NCBI GenBank assembly: GCA_033439265.1
Contig: JAVTVX010000027.1
Location: forward strand, 12,353,001 to 12,417,000
Length of the DNA stretch: 64,000 nt
Reading direction: 5' to 3'
Source: Dillenia suffruticosa
Lineage: Eukaryota > Streptophyta > Magnoliopsida > Dilleniales > Dilleniaceae
The stretch's first letter is position 1, and every line of letters begins with the position of its first letter. Positions 1 to 11,196 of this stretch are shown piece by piece. A model generated the notes under the pieces. It was not told the origin of the DNA. It saw only the letters and a list, made by a program, of their open reading frames with translations, and made no database searches. Both the position numbers and the translations under genes were made by a program.

Positions 1-1793
1 TTTTCGAAAACATTTTTCTCGATATGCATCAAATCGAGATTATGATGAATGAGATGGGTCTTCCAATATGGTAAATTCCAAAATATACTCCGTTTGGTCC
101 ATTTATGCACACTTCCATATCCGCACGTTGTACCATGTGGGTCTTCAATCACAGATGGAAATTGAGACACTCGCTCCCAAATTTGTTGACCAGTTAATCT
201 CAATGGAGGAGGTGTTTTTTCAAATTTATTTTTCGTAAATTCTTCTTAATTTCTTCTAAATTTATGATTTGGTGGCAAAAATTGTCTATGACAATCAAAA
301 TAACTCGCCTTCTTACCATATTTCAATCTGAATGACTTAGATCTTTCCATACATATTGGACATCCTAAAACTCCAGCAGTACTCCATCCCGATAGCATGC
401 CATAAGCTGGGAAGTCATTTATCGTCCAAAGAAGAATTGCCTTCATTACAAACATCTGATCAGTGTTAACATCATACGTAAGAACACCGTCATCCCATAA
501 CTATTTTAACTCCACAATCAATGGTTGCATATAAACATCTATCAACTTCTTCGGATTTTGCGGGCCCGGTATAACCAATGTCAAAAACATATAGGGTGTT
601 TTCATACACATACTCGGAGGAAAATTATACGGAGTTAATATCACTGGCCAACATGAATAAGTTTTCCCTGATTTTCCAAATGGAGCAAACCCATCAACAC
701 AAAGACTTAACCTAATGTTTCGAGTTTCTCTTGCAAATTCAGGATATGTCATATCAAAATTTTTCCACACTTCTGTATTCAAAGGATGACACATTAACCC
801 TTCCTCTGTTTGATGATTTGCATGCCAAGTCATATATTCAGTAGTAGCTTTCGATGCATAAAGTCTTTGCAATCTAGGAGTCAAGAGCAAATAAAACATT
901 TGCTTGAATGGTTTACGTCGCGGAGTACGACCTGCTGTCTTAGTACTCTTGTACCTACTTTGGTTACAGAATTTACAAAATTGTACATTTTCATCAGCTC
1001 CCCAAAACAATATGCAACCATCTCTGCATATATCAATTCTTTCCACCGGAAGACCCAAGTCATTCACCAACTTTTTCATACTATAAAAGTCATTCGGCAT
1101 TATATGATCACGAGGCAATACTTCTCCCATTACTTGAACAATATCATTGAAGCAATTCTCAGACAAATTATGCTCTGCCTTAATATTTAACATTCTAGCT
1201 GTTAATGACAATTTAGTGTGAGTGTCACAACCAACCCATAACGGTTCATCTGCAGCTCTCAACATTTCTTGAAATTGGTTAGACAAATAATTCTCATCTT
1301 GCACATTCTCATCGACACATGTTACTTCTACCCCCTCTAATGGTGATGCATAACTTGTAGGTACATCTTGATTTGTTGGTACAGAACTAGAACTTGCATA
1401 GTTTGTTTGGGGAACAAAATTTTGACCCGCTGCATCAAATACCATCTGCTGATATGGATTTAACTGATCATAACAATTGTGTTCCCCTCTACTTGAATAA
1501 TCCATATTTCGCACATACTCTTCATCAGATATAAACGGTTCACCATGACAAGTCCAATTGTAGTAATTTAAAGTAAAACCAAATTTACAAAGATGTTCCC
1601 TAACTTTATCACATACATGAAATTTGCCATTACCACACTTTCTACACGGACACCTTAACTTATTCTCATCCATAAACTCAACTTTACTAGTAGCGAAATT
1701 CAAGAATTGTTCCACCCCACAAATAAACTCATCAGTTAAACCACGACGATCAGATAAATTCTTATTATACATCCAATTTCTTTCGTTTTGCAT
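1..1793 (-). pseudogene. CACTA tnp2 transposase (TnpD-like), 5' part, two in-frame stops
   Basis: This encodes the N-terminal part of a CACTA transposase, which would bind and cut the element ends in the nucleus. Residues about 7-80 form the cysteine-rich transposase-associated domain (MYNKNLSDRRGLTDEF start, then CPCRKCGN). From about residue 280 the tnp2 domain begins (RYKSTKTAGRTPRRKPF, later LSLCVDGFAPFGKSGKTYS and LDLMHIEKNVF near the left edge). The frame is open for 430 codons, stops at TAG (501-503), stays in the same frame through 455-249, stops again at TAA (246-248), and is open from there to base 1. No frameshift is needed, so the copy is only lightly damaged. The start at 1793 is chosen because MQNERNWMY resembles family N-termini. 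Nonsense mutations, or correction by splicing, are both possible; decay is likelier. Confidence 0.85.
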
Positions 1794-3499
1794 TGTCGCT
1801 GTTTAAAAAAATAAAGATTATAAAATATTAATAAAGTAATTATTAACAAACTATATATTATACTGAAAAGAAACATTAATAAGAAATAAAGAACATCTAA
1901 TAACAAAACATTTTAAAATTATTTAACATATTTTCAGAAAATTTAACAAATATAAAAACGTTGAGTCGGAAAAAATAACAAAATAATTTATAACTTTTGC
2001 ATTTCGCGAATTCACAACATACATACATTGAAACTAGGAATAAGGGATATAAAACAAAGAAAATAAAATAAAATATACAAAAAAATTATATACCTCGACC
2101 GCTTGAAGACAATAATTTCTCCCCTCTAATTGAACAACACGTCCAATCAACGCAAACACATCTGCAATGCAAAACCATTAATGTTATTTAGAATTAATCT
2201 AATATTAAAATATATTATATAAGATTAACAATATATATTAACTATATATAGCATTATATGTATTATAAATTTTTAATTATGTAAAGAACATTTAACATTT
2301 TAGTGCTTCTTTATTTTTCTTTTTGTTGAAATTACGGTTTCAATTTCTATGCTATTGGGCTTTAAGGTTTGTCATTGTCATTGTCCAATGTAACAAAAAG
2401 TAGTAATTTTGCCAATGTTTGTATGGATAGACCGTCTCAGTCTATCCACTTGATACTTGCAACGATGGGGTAAGTGACATACAAATCCTTAAGCCCATAA
2501 TCACTAAATAGTAAATAAGAAATGAAAGCAGATGCAACAAACAAAGGAAAGTAAAGAAGAAAAAAACAAAGAGAATAATGGGCGTACCTTAACACTTTGT
2601 CGTTGTAGCGGCTGCCAACTTTAGTCAGAGATGCAATGTCCCACAATTTGGATTTTAGGTGATGCCTAAAGTCATACCCCCATAAAGGCAAAGTCTAATG
2701 ACCTCTGGTCCAAGTCCCTGTCACAGATTCATGACCATAAAGAATGTTACATGGTGAGATTATTTAGATTACCCTCGTCACAGATTCATGACCAAAAAAT
2801 TGACATATTTTCTCACCTCTTGCTCAGTTGTAAAATTGTTGTCATACAATTGAAGAACCACAAATGCATACCAGTATTTTACAACACTATCAAACATAAT
2901 ATAGTAGAATTCTACCTAGTTAATACATACAATCGCAAATGAACTCTACTCTTACGTTGAATAAATACTTGCTTGCTATACTCTTCAAAACTTCTCATTT
3001 GTGTGTTAACAAATGCATACACTATCAAGCATAATATAGCATAATAAAATTAACAAATGCATAGATCTCAGCAGGGGGTGGCACTGCGGCGCCTCCCCCT
3101 CTGATCACATATTTTTTTCAACTAAATAAGAAAAAATTTAGTGGTAAATGTAGGATTTTATAAATAAAAAAAATAAATTTCTTTCTCAAAGAGATTTATA
3201 ATTATTATTATATTGATAATTTTTTATATTAGAAATTCATACCTATGTTTAACTAAATTGACACCAATTTTCTAAAATCGGGTCATTGGCACTAAAATAT
3301 TTCCGATACCTAAAATTTTTACATGTGGTATAATGTGTTTAAGTATAATTTGGTATTACAAAAATAATATTGAGACTTGCTATGAGTTTTATAAATGAAC
3401 ACATAATGTTTCCTTTTTTTTTTTAAAAAAAAACAATACATGTAATTGGGTGTTTGCAGGATGGCTAGGAAATGTGCAGCTAATGCAACAAAGGCAACA
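1794..3499. other. AT-rich spacer upstream of tnp2
   Basis: No gene is recognised here. It would be the 5' leader or promoter side of CACTA A. Small direct repeats are visible: GTCACAGATTCATGACCA occurs near 2719 and again near 2776, and a stretch around AAATGCATAC...CATAATATAG recurs near 2863 and 3012. A short GC-rich palindrome-like block at 3068-3105 (GCACTGCGGCGCCTCCCCCT) resembles the one at about 3606-3640. Confidence 0.4.
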
Positions 3500-3835
3500 A
3501 CAACAAATGGCCATGATGGCACTGCCCCTCCCCCAGTCGGCCCCGCCTGCGAAGACGCGGGCGGGGCCATCCCGTCCCGAGATCCGACCTCTGTGGCCGG
3601 ATCTCAGTGGGGGGAGGCGCTGCGGCGCCTCCCCCGCTGTTGAAAGCAACCCGGGGGAGGGGCGCTGCCCCTCCCCCGCCAAGATCCGGCGACAATGCCG
3701 CCGGATCTAGAGAGAGAGAGAGAGAGTACCTCGTTGAAGCCGTGAATCAGAGGGAGATGACCGCGGGGAAGAGAGGGAGGGGAAAGTGGGGGAAGAGAAG
3801 GAGAGGAAAATTGTCTGGGGAAGGAAGACATTAAA
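3500..3835. other. GC-rich low-complexity block
   Basis: A GC-rich island in AT-rich DNA. It contains inverted pieces such as GGGGAGGCGCTGCGGCGCCT followed by CCCC, which can fold into a strong hairpin, and a (GA)n tract at 3710-3726. Several frames are open on both strands, but the predicted peptides are proline/arginine/glycine-rich low-complexity strings with no recognisable domain, so I do not call a gene. It may be part of the CACTA A 5' region or a captured fragment. Confidence 0.35.
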
Positions 3836-3869
3836 AAATTTTTAAGACGAAATCCGCGACGAAAATGAC

Positions 3870-4158
3870 TTCGTCACTGAAATTAGTGACAAAATCTGTT
3901 TCGTCGCTGAATCAGCGACGAACAACGCGTTCGTCGCTTAAATCAGCGACGAACAACCCCTTCGTCGCTGAAATCAGCGATGAATCACTCGTTCGTCGCT
4001 GAAATCAGCGACAAAAAACCCCTTCGTCGTTGAAATTAGCAACGAAAATCGGTTTCGTCGACAAACATCTCGTTCGTCGCTGAAATCAGCGACGAACCAC
4101 CCCTTCGTCGCTGAAATCAGCGACCAACCACGCGTTCGTCGCTGAAATCATGACATTT
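3870..4158. repeat. Tandem array of 31-bp units, each built on a 24-bp palindrome
   Basis: Unit starts are visible near 3870, 3900, 3930, 3961, 3992, 4023, 4054, 4073, 4104 and 4135. The period is 30-31 bp, with one short unit of 19 bp. The core TTCGTCGCTGAAATCAGCGA then CGAA reads almost the same on both strands, followed by a 7-bp spacer such as CCACCCC or CAACGCG. The same GCGACGAA half-site recurs in the segment 4860-5440, so this is probably a CACTA subterminal repeat array, the place where a TnpA-like protein would bind. Confidence 0.75.
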
Positions 4159-4668
4159 TTTGGTTATTTTAAAGTTTTTTTTTGAATTAATTTTGTTCAT
4201 GTCTACAGAATGAAAAGTATGTGCAAAGATCAAATTCATGCCATGCTATTATTATTTTTTCATCTAATATCTTTATATAATTTTTTATTTATTTTAATTA
4301 CTAACTATCTACTTAATTAATTACTATTACTAACTAACTAACTAACTAACTAACTAATTTTATACACGTATTTCGGCTCCAATTGCATGAGTTTTGGGTT
4401 CCCTTTCTTATTTTTAGGCAAAGTGCATTAAGCACATCAATGTGCATTCGTGAGGGGCAAATTGTACAAATATAGAGGAAATGCATGAAGAGTTATGCAT
4501 AAATCAACACTCGCAACGCTTTCGGCAGTTTCATTTAACTATTACAATACTTAATCATAAAAATGTGCACTTTTATTTAATAATATTTATATTTGATTAG
4601 GAAAAATATCATGTAAAATTTAAACATTTTTAAATTTTTATTAAATATAAATAATGAAGTAGAAAATT
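4159..4668. other. AT-rich spacer
   Basis: No gene is recognised. The stretch is AT-rich, with a (TAAC)n microsatellite at about 4328-4355. It separates the palindromic array from the CACTA-ended segment on its right. Confidence 0.4.
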
Positions 4669-5465
4669 CACTAATAGAAAATAAATTTTTTGCGACGGAA
4701 TAATCCATCACTGAAAATCCCTTTCGGTTGTTCAAAGGCATCAACGAACGATTTTTTTAATCACGAACCATGTTTCTTCGCACATATTAGGGACGAATGT
4801 GGTATTTTGTCATTTTATTTGTGGCCAAATTTTAAATCTCAGCTACAAATATTAATTTTGTCGCTGAGTCTGCGATGAAACATTTGTTCGTCGCTGAATC
4901 TGCAACGAAAAGCTCTTTTCATTGCGATTTCAGTGACGAAATCTCTGCGCGTTGCTGATTTCAGCGACGAACAACTTATTCGTGGCTGAAATCTGCGACG
5001 AATACTTTGCGTTGCTAAAATCAGCGACGAAACTCGTTTTCATCGCTGAAATTTGCGACAAAATACTTCTTCGTCACTGAATTTGCGACGAAAAAGTGTT
5101 TTGTCGCAGATGTTGCGACGAAAAAGTGTTTCGTCGCAGATTTCAGTGACGAAACATCTGTTTGTCGCTACAATCAGCGACGAAATTAGTTTTCGTCGCT
5201 GAAATCTGCGACGAAATTTGTTTTCGTCGAAAATTCAGCGACGAAATTCTTTTTTGTCGCTAATTCAGCGACGAAATTCGTTGTCATCACAAATTCCGTG
5301 ACGAAGAATGATTTCGTCGCTAAATTAGCTACGAAGTTTTTTTCGTTGCTAATATCGTTGGAAAATGGCTATGAAATTTATTTTCGTCGCCAAATTCGTC
5401 ACAAAATAGCAACAAAAAATGTTTGTCGCAAAGGTCCGTCGCAAAAGCCGTGTTTTTTTGTAGTG
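4669..5465. mobile_element. CACTA-ended segment, 797 bp, probable non-autonomous element or CACTA A terminus
   Basis: The left end reads CACTAATAGAAAATAAATTT then TTTGCGACGGA. The right end, read on the other strand, is CACTACAAAAAAACACGGCT followed by TTTGCGACGGA. Both begin with CACTA and share the TTTTGCGACGGA block about 20-30 bp in, which is how CACTA termini look. The interior is packed with GCGACGAA and TTCGTCGC half-sites and has no coding capacity. The 3-bp flanks (ATT on the left, GAA on the right) do not match, so a clean target duplication is not seen. It could be a deletion derivative of the family, or only the right half belongs to CACTA A. Confidence 0.6.
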
Positions 5466-6562
5466 GAAGCAATAAACACGTTTGAGAGAACTTCGAATTG
5501 GGGACAAGAACCAAGAAAATTCTCTCCGTCCTCGACTCATCCCCAGTGAACATAGAACTTGATAAACACTAATAGTGTTGGAGGTTATTTTTTAGTCTAC
5601 AGATACATGTTCTTCCGACTCGAATAAGAAGTTTGTGCCGATGTATTCATTAGGTTTTCTTGGATAGAAAACCTACAAAAACTTCGCTGAGACCGGCCCA
5701 ATAAAGGGATTTCGACCCTCAAATCAGTAAAACAGTAATAGAGAAAAGACTAAAAGTAGTCTTTAACTTTTGTCCGGTGTTTCCTCATATATGATGTGTG
5801 TAGAGAATCATGGATATGGCCCTATCAGCCTCTATATGATCTGTACAGAGTTGGCCGGTCTCATTGTATTGACTGGGTTGTCGTCAATGATGAAACCTGC
5901 AGACATTGAGGCTGCCCTGGCAGGGAACTCTGACATTGCCCTGGCAGGGAACTCCATCGTTGCCCTGGCGAGAAACTTTGACACCCAAATCAGTAAGAGT
6001 TGTAAAAGAGAAAACTAGGGAGATCTGTGGGTATGGCCCCATGTGACATGTGTATGCTGAGAGAGATTGCGAGCGTATTATCTGTGGCCTTTATGTATAT
6101 TGTGCACAAGATGGATGTAGATGTCAAAGCCCTCGTGCGTGTTGTGCAATATGTATGACCATTGTACAGTGAGTACGTGCATGAGAATGTATCGTATGTA
6201 GCATATGTGAAGCCATGTGATGTAATAAGTGAGTATATGTATGCAATCATACCTCCGATCATGTATAGAATTGAGCATGAAATCGTACCTCCGATAGTAT
6301 AGGATTGATAGTCATACCTCCGATCATGTATAGAATTGAACATGAACCTGTACCTCCTGTACCTCTGATATTATAGGATCAGGCATAAAGCTATACCTCT
6401 GATAGTATAGAATTGACTAACCTCTTTGGGCCTCCAAGGTGTGTACGTAGAAAGAGAGAATATTGTGTAGTCATGTAGTCGGGGTTATTGTCTTTGTGGA
6501 GTATTGTCTCCCCCTTATGGATTGCCCAAACTCTATATATATAGTATTTCAAGGGGTGTAGA
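5466..6562. other. Spacer with two minisatellites
   Basis: No gene is recognised. A three-copy repeat of about 25 bp built on TTGCCCTGGCAGGGAACTC lies at about 5912-5982. A second repeat at about 6247-6418 has five imperfect copies of 27-40 bp built on ACCTCCGATCATGTATAGAA. The last bases (GTAGA, 6558-6562) are the left copy of the target duplication of the gypsy element that follows. Confidence 0.55.
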
Positions 6563-9237
6563 TGTAATACTGAAATTTTCGATATTAGAAAATTTTTATT
6601 GAATTTTTAATATTTTTTGTAAAAAAAATATATATATATACACCGGAAAAAAACGGGTTGTAATTGATTTTAATTTATTAATAAAGATTTTATAAAATTT
6701 TGTTGAGAAAAAAAGTGTTTGGTGATGATTTGAAACAATTAAAAACTTATTTTAAGTCAATTGAATGATGAAAAGTCAACTTGTACCATAATAAATCGAT
6801 TTAGAGTTCAAAATTGAATTTTGAAAGTATAGAACTCACCAAGACGATCTGAACAAGTGTCAAGTTAACTTGAGGAACTTAGTTATCAAAATTCTTATGT
6901 CTACACATAGGCAAGTCGATTTACTCAATGACAGGTTCACTTGTGTTTCCAGACTTTGTATCTATAAGTCTACTTGTGGCCAGAATGAGTCAACTCATCA
7001 GATTTAAGTCTCAGAGAAATAGATCTACAAATTAAGTAAGTATACTCACTAAAAAGTGAGTCAACTTGAGGATTACACAAGAAGGAATTTGAGTTGATTT
7101 GAGCCACATTTGAGTCGACTTGAGGCCTTGATAAACAAAAATCAAGTTTACTTGTTAGGCAATAAGCTGACTTAGTCTCTGAACACTTTAAGCACACAAG
7201 TAGACTTGTGCTATTTGCAAGTCAACTCATAAGTATAAAAGATTGCAAAATGACAAAAAAGATAACCAAATTTGAATAAACCTTAAAAATAAAGAGGGAC
7301 AAGATTGAAATTTCATCTCATATAATTAAAAATGTTTAAACAACTCTTCATTTTCATTATTCTTTCTCGAACTCATTCTCTTCTCTCTTACTCGATTCTC
7401 TCTCTCGACTCTTATCTCTCTCTCTCTCGCCCATCTCGGTCTCAATCTCTCTCATGAAATAAACCTCATTCTTCCCAAACCCACTCCTTAGACCTCCCAA
7501 ACTCTCAAGTAAACTCATGAATGAGGTGGTTTTGGGAGAAATCTATGGCTCACACAAAAAAGGGAAAATCTAGGGTTTTCAAAACATAACGTTCAAGATT
7601 CAATCCAACCATGAAATTGAGGTAATTTCTTCCATCTAAAATTGGATTTAGTTACCTCATTAGTATATTTGAATTTGTTATTGAGATTTAAGGGATTTGT
7701 TGGGGAACATGAATTTAAAGTTTGTAAATAAGGAAAAATTGAGAAAATTTGTGAATGACGATTGCATGTAGATGTAAATAATATGTAGATGATGGATTGA
7801 AAACATAGAATCATGGATTTAAGAAATTAGAGTTGTGCTAAGTTTGGGAAAACTCATGAACCCTATGAATGGACGTGATTTGACATTTAATTTATGTGTA
7901 TTATTTTAGAATAATTCAATTGGAACTTGAGAAGGGTTTATCTCAGAATTGATTGTAAATTGAGAGTATTTACTTTCTCAAAATGTGAGAGGATAGTTAT
8001 GTTTAGTGTGAATGATAAAATATTTTTAATTACGATTTATAAATTGAATTTTGAAAGAAATTTGAAATCGATTTGAAATACTTTGTGATTGTGGTGTGCC
8101 AAAAATGAAATGTTGATGAATACATGACTCTTTTGCTTGATTATTGAATTGTCGTATCATGTTACAATAGAATTTTGATTGTAAATTGTGAAATTGATCT
8201 TCCTTGTAAATGAACACAAATTTGAATGAAAAAATGAACATTTTTGTAACATAGTATTGGGAAAAATACTATAGTCTAAGTTTACCACGGACCAGGCCAT
8301 CGGGGTGGCATGGTCAAGACTGGTTTAAAACTACGGTTTGGAGGTAAACGGGATGGACGGCCCCTCAAGTGGCCTGTAATGACATGGTAGCACCCCACGA
8401 AAACTCTGGACCAATACCAAGGATAGTGAAATGTTTATATGAAAAATTGTAAAAAATGTTTCGCAGATTCTACCAACAACCATCGGTAGAATAGTGGTTT
8501 TGGCAAACCCCAAGAATAATTGAAAAGAAAGTTCAAATTGTTTATTGATTGGGAGTTTATGAGTTAAGGTGGATTTGATCTGAAATTATTTTATGCGAAT
8601 GACTTTACATGATGCATTTAAATATATTTGACACATGAGTTTGGCACCACGACCCTCACCCTCATTCATGTTCAACATGTCATTGCACTCTTGTCACTGA
8701 GTATGATTTTACTCACCCCACTCTTTCTAATTTTTCAGAGAAAAATTAAATTAGAGATTTTGACTTCGACTAGTTCCCGCTTGAAGAAATCTCTTTTGGT
8801 GGTCTTCAATAGGTACTAGACATGTAAATATTGTTTTTGGGAACTATGTTATATAACCATGTGGGAAAATTTTTGTACACCTCCTTATATTTGGATTTGA
8901 TAAATACTTGCCTGATTTTCCTTAGGTAACTATTGTAAAATCTGTACTTTTATGATGTGGAGCCTCATTTAATTTGGTTAAAATTTTCTTTTACAAGACG
9001 TATTGTTTTCATTGAGATATTTGGATTATGTGGTGAATTTTAAATATGTGAATTTATTTAAATGATTGGAAATTGTTTAGACCGTTGGCTTGGCTTAAGA
9101 ATGATTTAAATTTATTTTTAAAATGTTTGAGATTTTGGAATGTCTTGTGGTGTCTTAGAATGAGGAGTGGGGTTCACACGTATTTCGAGGTAACTTGGCG
9201 GTTGTTGCATGCTCGATTGAAGGGTCAGAGTTTGACA
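6563..9237 (+). repeat. 5' LTR of element I
   Basis: 2,675 bp, from TGTAATACTG to TGACA, paired with the copy at 14389-17000. It holds a (TA)n stretch near its start, a cluster of AAGTCRACTTG-like palindromes (about 6750-7230), a CT-rich tract (about 7370-7440), and a block near 8280-8440 that has counterparts in the LTRs of element II. The promoter should be here, but I cannot place the TATA box or transcription start with confidence. Confidence 0.92.
6750..7230. promoter_or_regulatory. Cluster of W-box-like AGTCAA / AAGTCGACTT palindromes in the 5' LTR
   Basis: At least a dozen imperfect copies of a near-palindrome (A/G)AGTC(A/G)ACT(T/C) occur in about 480 bp, for example near 6773, 6853, 6986, 7060, 7112, 7198 and 7217. 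Several contain AGTCAA, the complement of TTGACT, which matches the WRKY-binding W-box core TTGAC(C/T). The same cluster is kept in the 3' LTR. A regulatory role is an inference. Confidence 0.45.
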
Positions 9238-9244
9238 ATTCTAT

Positions 9245-9256
9245 TGGTATCAGAGT
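9245..9256 (+). other. Primer-binding site of element I
   Basis: TGGTATCAGAGT lies 7 bp after the LTR end and matches the tRNA-iMet-complementary TGGTATCAGAGC used by most plant gypsy elements, except for the last base. Confidence 0.9.
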
Positions 9257-9502
9257 TTAGGTTCACAATTTTAATTGTTTTAATTACTTGAAAATATTTC
9301 CAAATGTCTTCAAGAGTTTTTCCACAATTTCAAAATAATTATTCTTTTTGAAAATTCAAAATTTGAAAGATTCTCAAAGAATTCTCAAAAACCTTCCATG
9401 GATGTTAGAGACTAGGCTTCATTTTATTTTAGGGGGTAAGTATCTAGTTTGAATTCTAATTTAGTGAGTTAAGGACAATATCTCTTTTTTTTTTATAGGA
9501 TC

Positions 9503-10841
9503 ATGCCTCCTAGATGAAGGTTGAGAAATGTAAATAAAATTCCTTCTTCTGAGCACGTGGATAGATCATCCTCAGGTGCTCCCTCTTCTCCCTTGGCAAC
9601 TTCTAACTATTACCCGGCTACTTCAACCGAGATTCCTCCACCGCTACACGACATACTCCAACAATGGACTAAGTGGTGGAATACCTACGGCGCTCATTTT
9701 CATGGCCGTCCTCAAACGCTAATACCTTCTCCACAGAGTCCAATCATTCCACCTACCCCTCCGACAACACTAATTGCTCCTCCCACTTCAATGGCCCCAC
9801 ATATCAAACCAACCATCGAGTTTTCCAAGTTTTTCAAAGAAGCTTGACAACTTAGATGTATCACCTTTATAGGGACTAGTGATGCGAAGGTGGCGAAGAA
9901 CTGGATAAATCGAGTTCGGAAGACCATGGCTGATATGAGATTTGATGATAAGTTGAAACTTATGGTGGCCGTAAAATTGTTGGATGAAAACGCTTGAGTA
10001 TAGTAGGATAATCTTAAGAAGAGGTCCATAATACCCATTTCTTGGAACGAATTCTTTAGGGAATTCGACGAAAAATGTTATACCTAGTTTTATTGAGACT
10101 TGAAGAGGAAAGAGTTCTTTCAACTTCGCCAAGGCAACAAGTCAGTGACAGATTATGAGACGGAGTTGAAGAAGTTGTCCTCATTTGTCCTGAAGTTGGT
10201 GCCTTCAGAGGAATACTTGCATTTCAAGTTTGACGAAGGTCTAAATTTGTCTATCCGAGAGAAGATGTCTGTGACCTCGAGCTACACATATAAAGATGTC
10301 TTGGAATTGGCATTGAGGGCCAAGAAAATGGTTGAGAAGAAGGGAAGAACTAGGGAAGGATAGAATAAGCAAAGAAGGACCAAACTTGCATCGAGCAAGG
10401 GTTCAAAGCAAAGTAGGAGTATGGGCTCCTACGGTAGAGTCTCGGTCAGCCAATGACTATCCAATTTTGTGTTCTCCACATCTAGTACCACCTTTAGGAG
10501 TAAATTGGCTAGAAACAATAAGGAACAATGTTACCACTATGGGAAGTTCCATTTCGAGGCCTACCGTACACTCAAGAGATGCTATCAGTGTGAAAAGCGG
10601 GGTCATTTCCACAACACTTTCCTAGAGTTGGGATGAAGAAGCCAAGCAAGCCGAGATCGCCCTAGTGGATCAATGGGCGGCCAAGTCAATATTCCTAATT
10701 CCTCCCTTAATGTTACACCATGAATAGTGATCGGGAACAATACAGTAGCTACTCCAACCTAAAATCCATAACCCTGGACTCACGTAAGAGTTTATGCAAT
10801 GACGAATGAAGATGCACAAAACAACCCAAATATAGTCATGG
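9503..10841 (+). pseudogene. gag of element I, degenerate
   Basis: The frame starts ATGCCTCCTAGATGA, matching the MPPRR start of the intact gag in element III but with a stop at codon 5. Recognisable blocks follow: a proline-rich N-terminal part, the capsid-like segment (around 9880-10340, including NKSVTDYETELKKLSSFV and FKFDEGLNLSIREKMSV), and a zinc-knuckle remnant at about 10570-10625 (CYQCEKRGHFHN) whose last cysteine is lost. Gag would form the virus-like particle that packages the RNA. Several stops and frameshifts make it non-functional. Confidence 0.85.
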
Positions 10842-11196
10842 GTAAATACCCTAGAACTTGAACTTGATGATTTAGAAATTTGGATATAAATATTATGTGA
10901 TTTTGAATGCATGATTGGATTTGGATTACATATTGATGATATTGCATGATAATAAATTTGTGGAGAGATGATTTTGATATCTTGTGATAGTTATGATGGC
11001 ATTGAGGATTATGAATTTTGGTGGAATTTGGTTAAATTTGTAATTTAAATTCCATTTCTGAACATATAAACAAGTGTGTTGACTCGTTGAGGCCTTGATT
11101 CGACTTGTTTTTATTATGTCTCATTTTTACCAATTTTTCTAAGTTTTAAAGGTTTCAAATAGTTAACCCAAATTGTTTAATAGTTTCTATTAATAG
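10842..11196 (+). other. Putative gag-protease intron of element I
   Basis: A 355-bp AT-rich stretch without homology to gag or pol separates the end of gag (coding for QNNPNIVMG) from the start of the protease region. It begins GTAAAT and ends TTAATAG, with an exon-like G/GT junction. The same position is interrupted in elements II and III. Splicing is inferred from sequence only. Confidence 0.55.

Larger units (their letters stand above)
1..5465 (-). mobile_element. CACTA (En/Spm) transposon A, partial
   Basis: The tnp2 transposase reads on the minus strand from 1793 off the left edge of the window, so the 5' end of the element should lie to the right. A CACTA-type terminus read on the minus strand starts at 5465 (CACTACAAAAAAACACGG), and GCGACGAA/TTCGTCGC motifs of the subterminal kind fill 3870-4158 and 4860-5440. 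I therefore propose that the element runs from before base 1 to 5465. The alternative is that 4669-5465 is a separate small CACTA insertion and the true right end of A was lost or lies near 4160. The 3' end is outside the window. The transposase identification is firm; the right boundary is inferred. Confidence 0.5.

Noticed and set aside
3389..3834. Overlapping open frames in the GC-rich block
   Set aside because: Open on both strands through composition alone; no domain.
3870..4158. Regular short repeats with spacers, CRISPR-like at first sight
   Set aside because: Plant nuclear context, spacers of only 7 bp that are themselves similar, and palindromic units matching CACTA subterminal motifs.
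9245..9256. tRNA-Met-like sequence as a possible tRNA gene
   Set aside because: Only the 12-base primer-binding complement is present, directly after an LTR.
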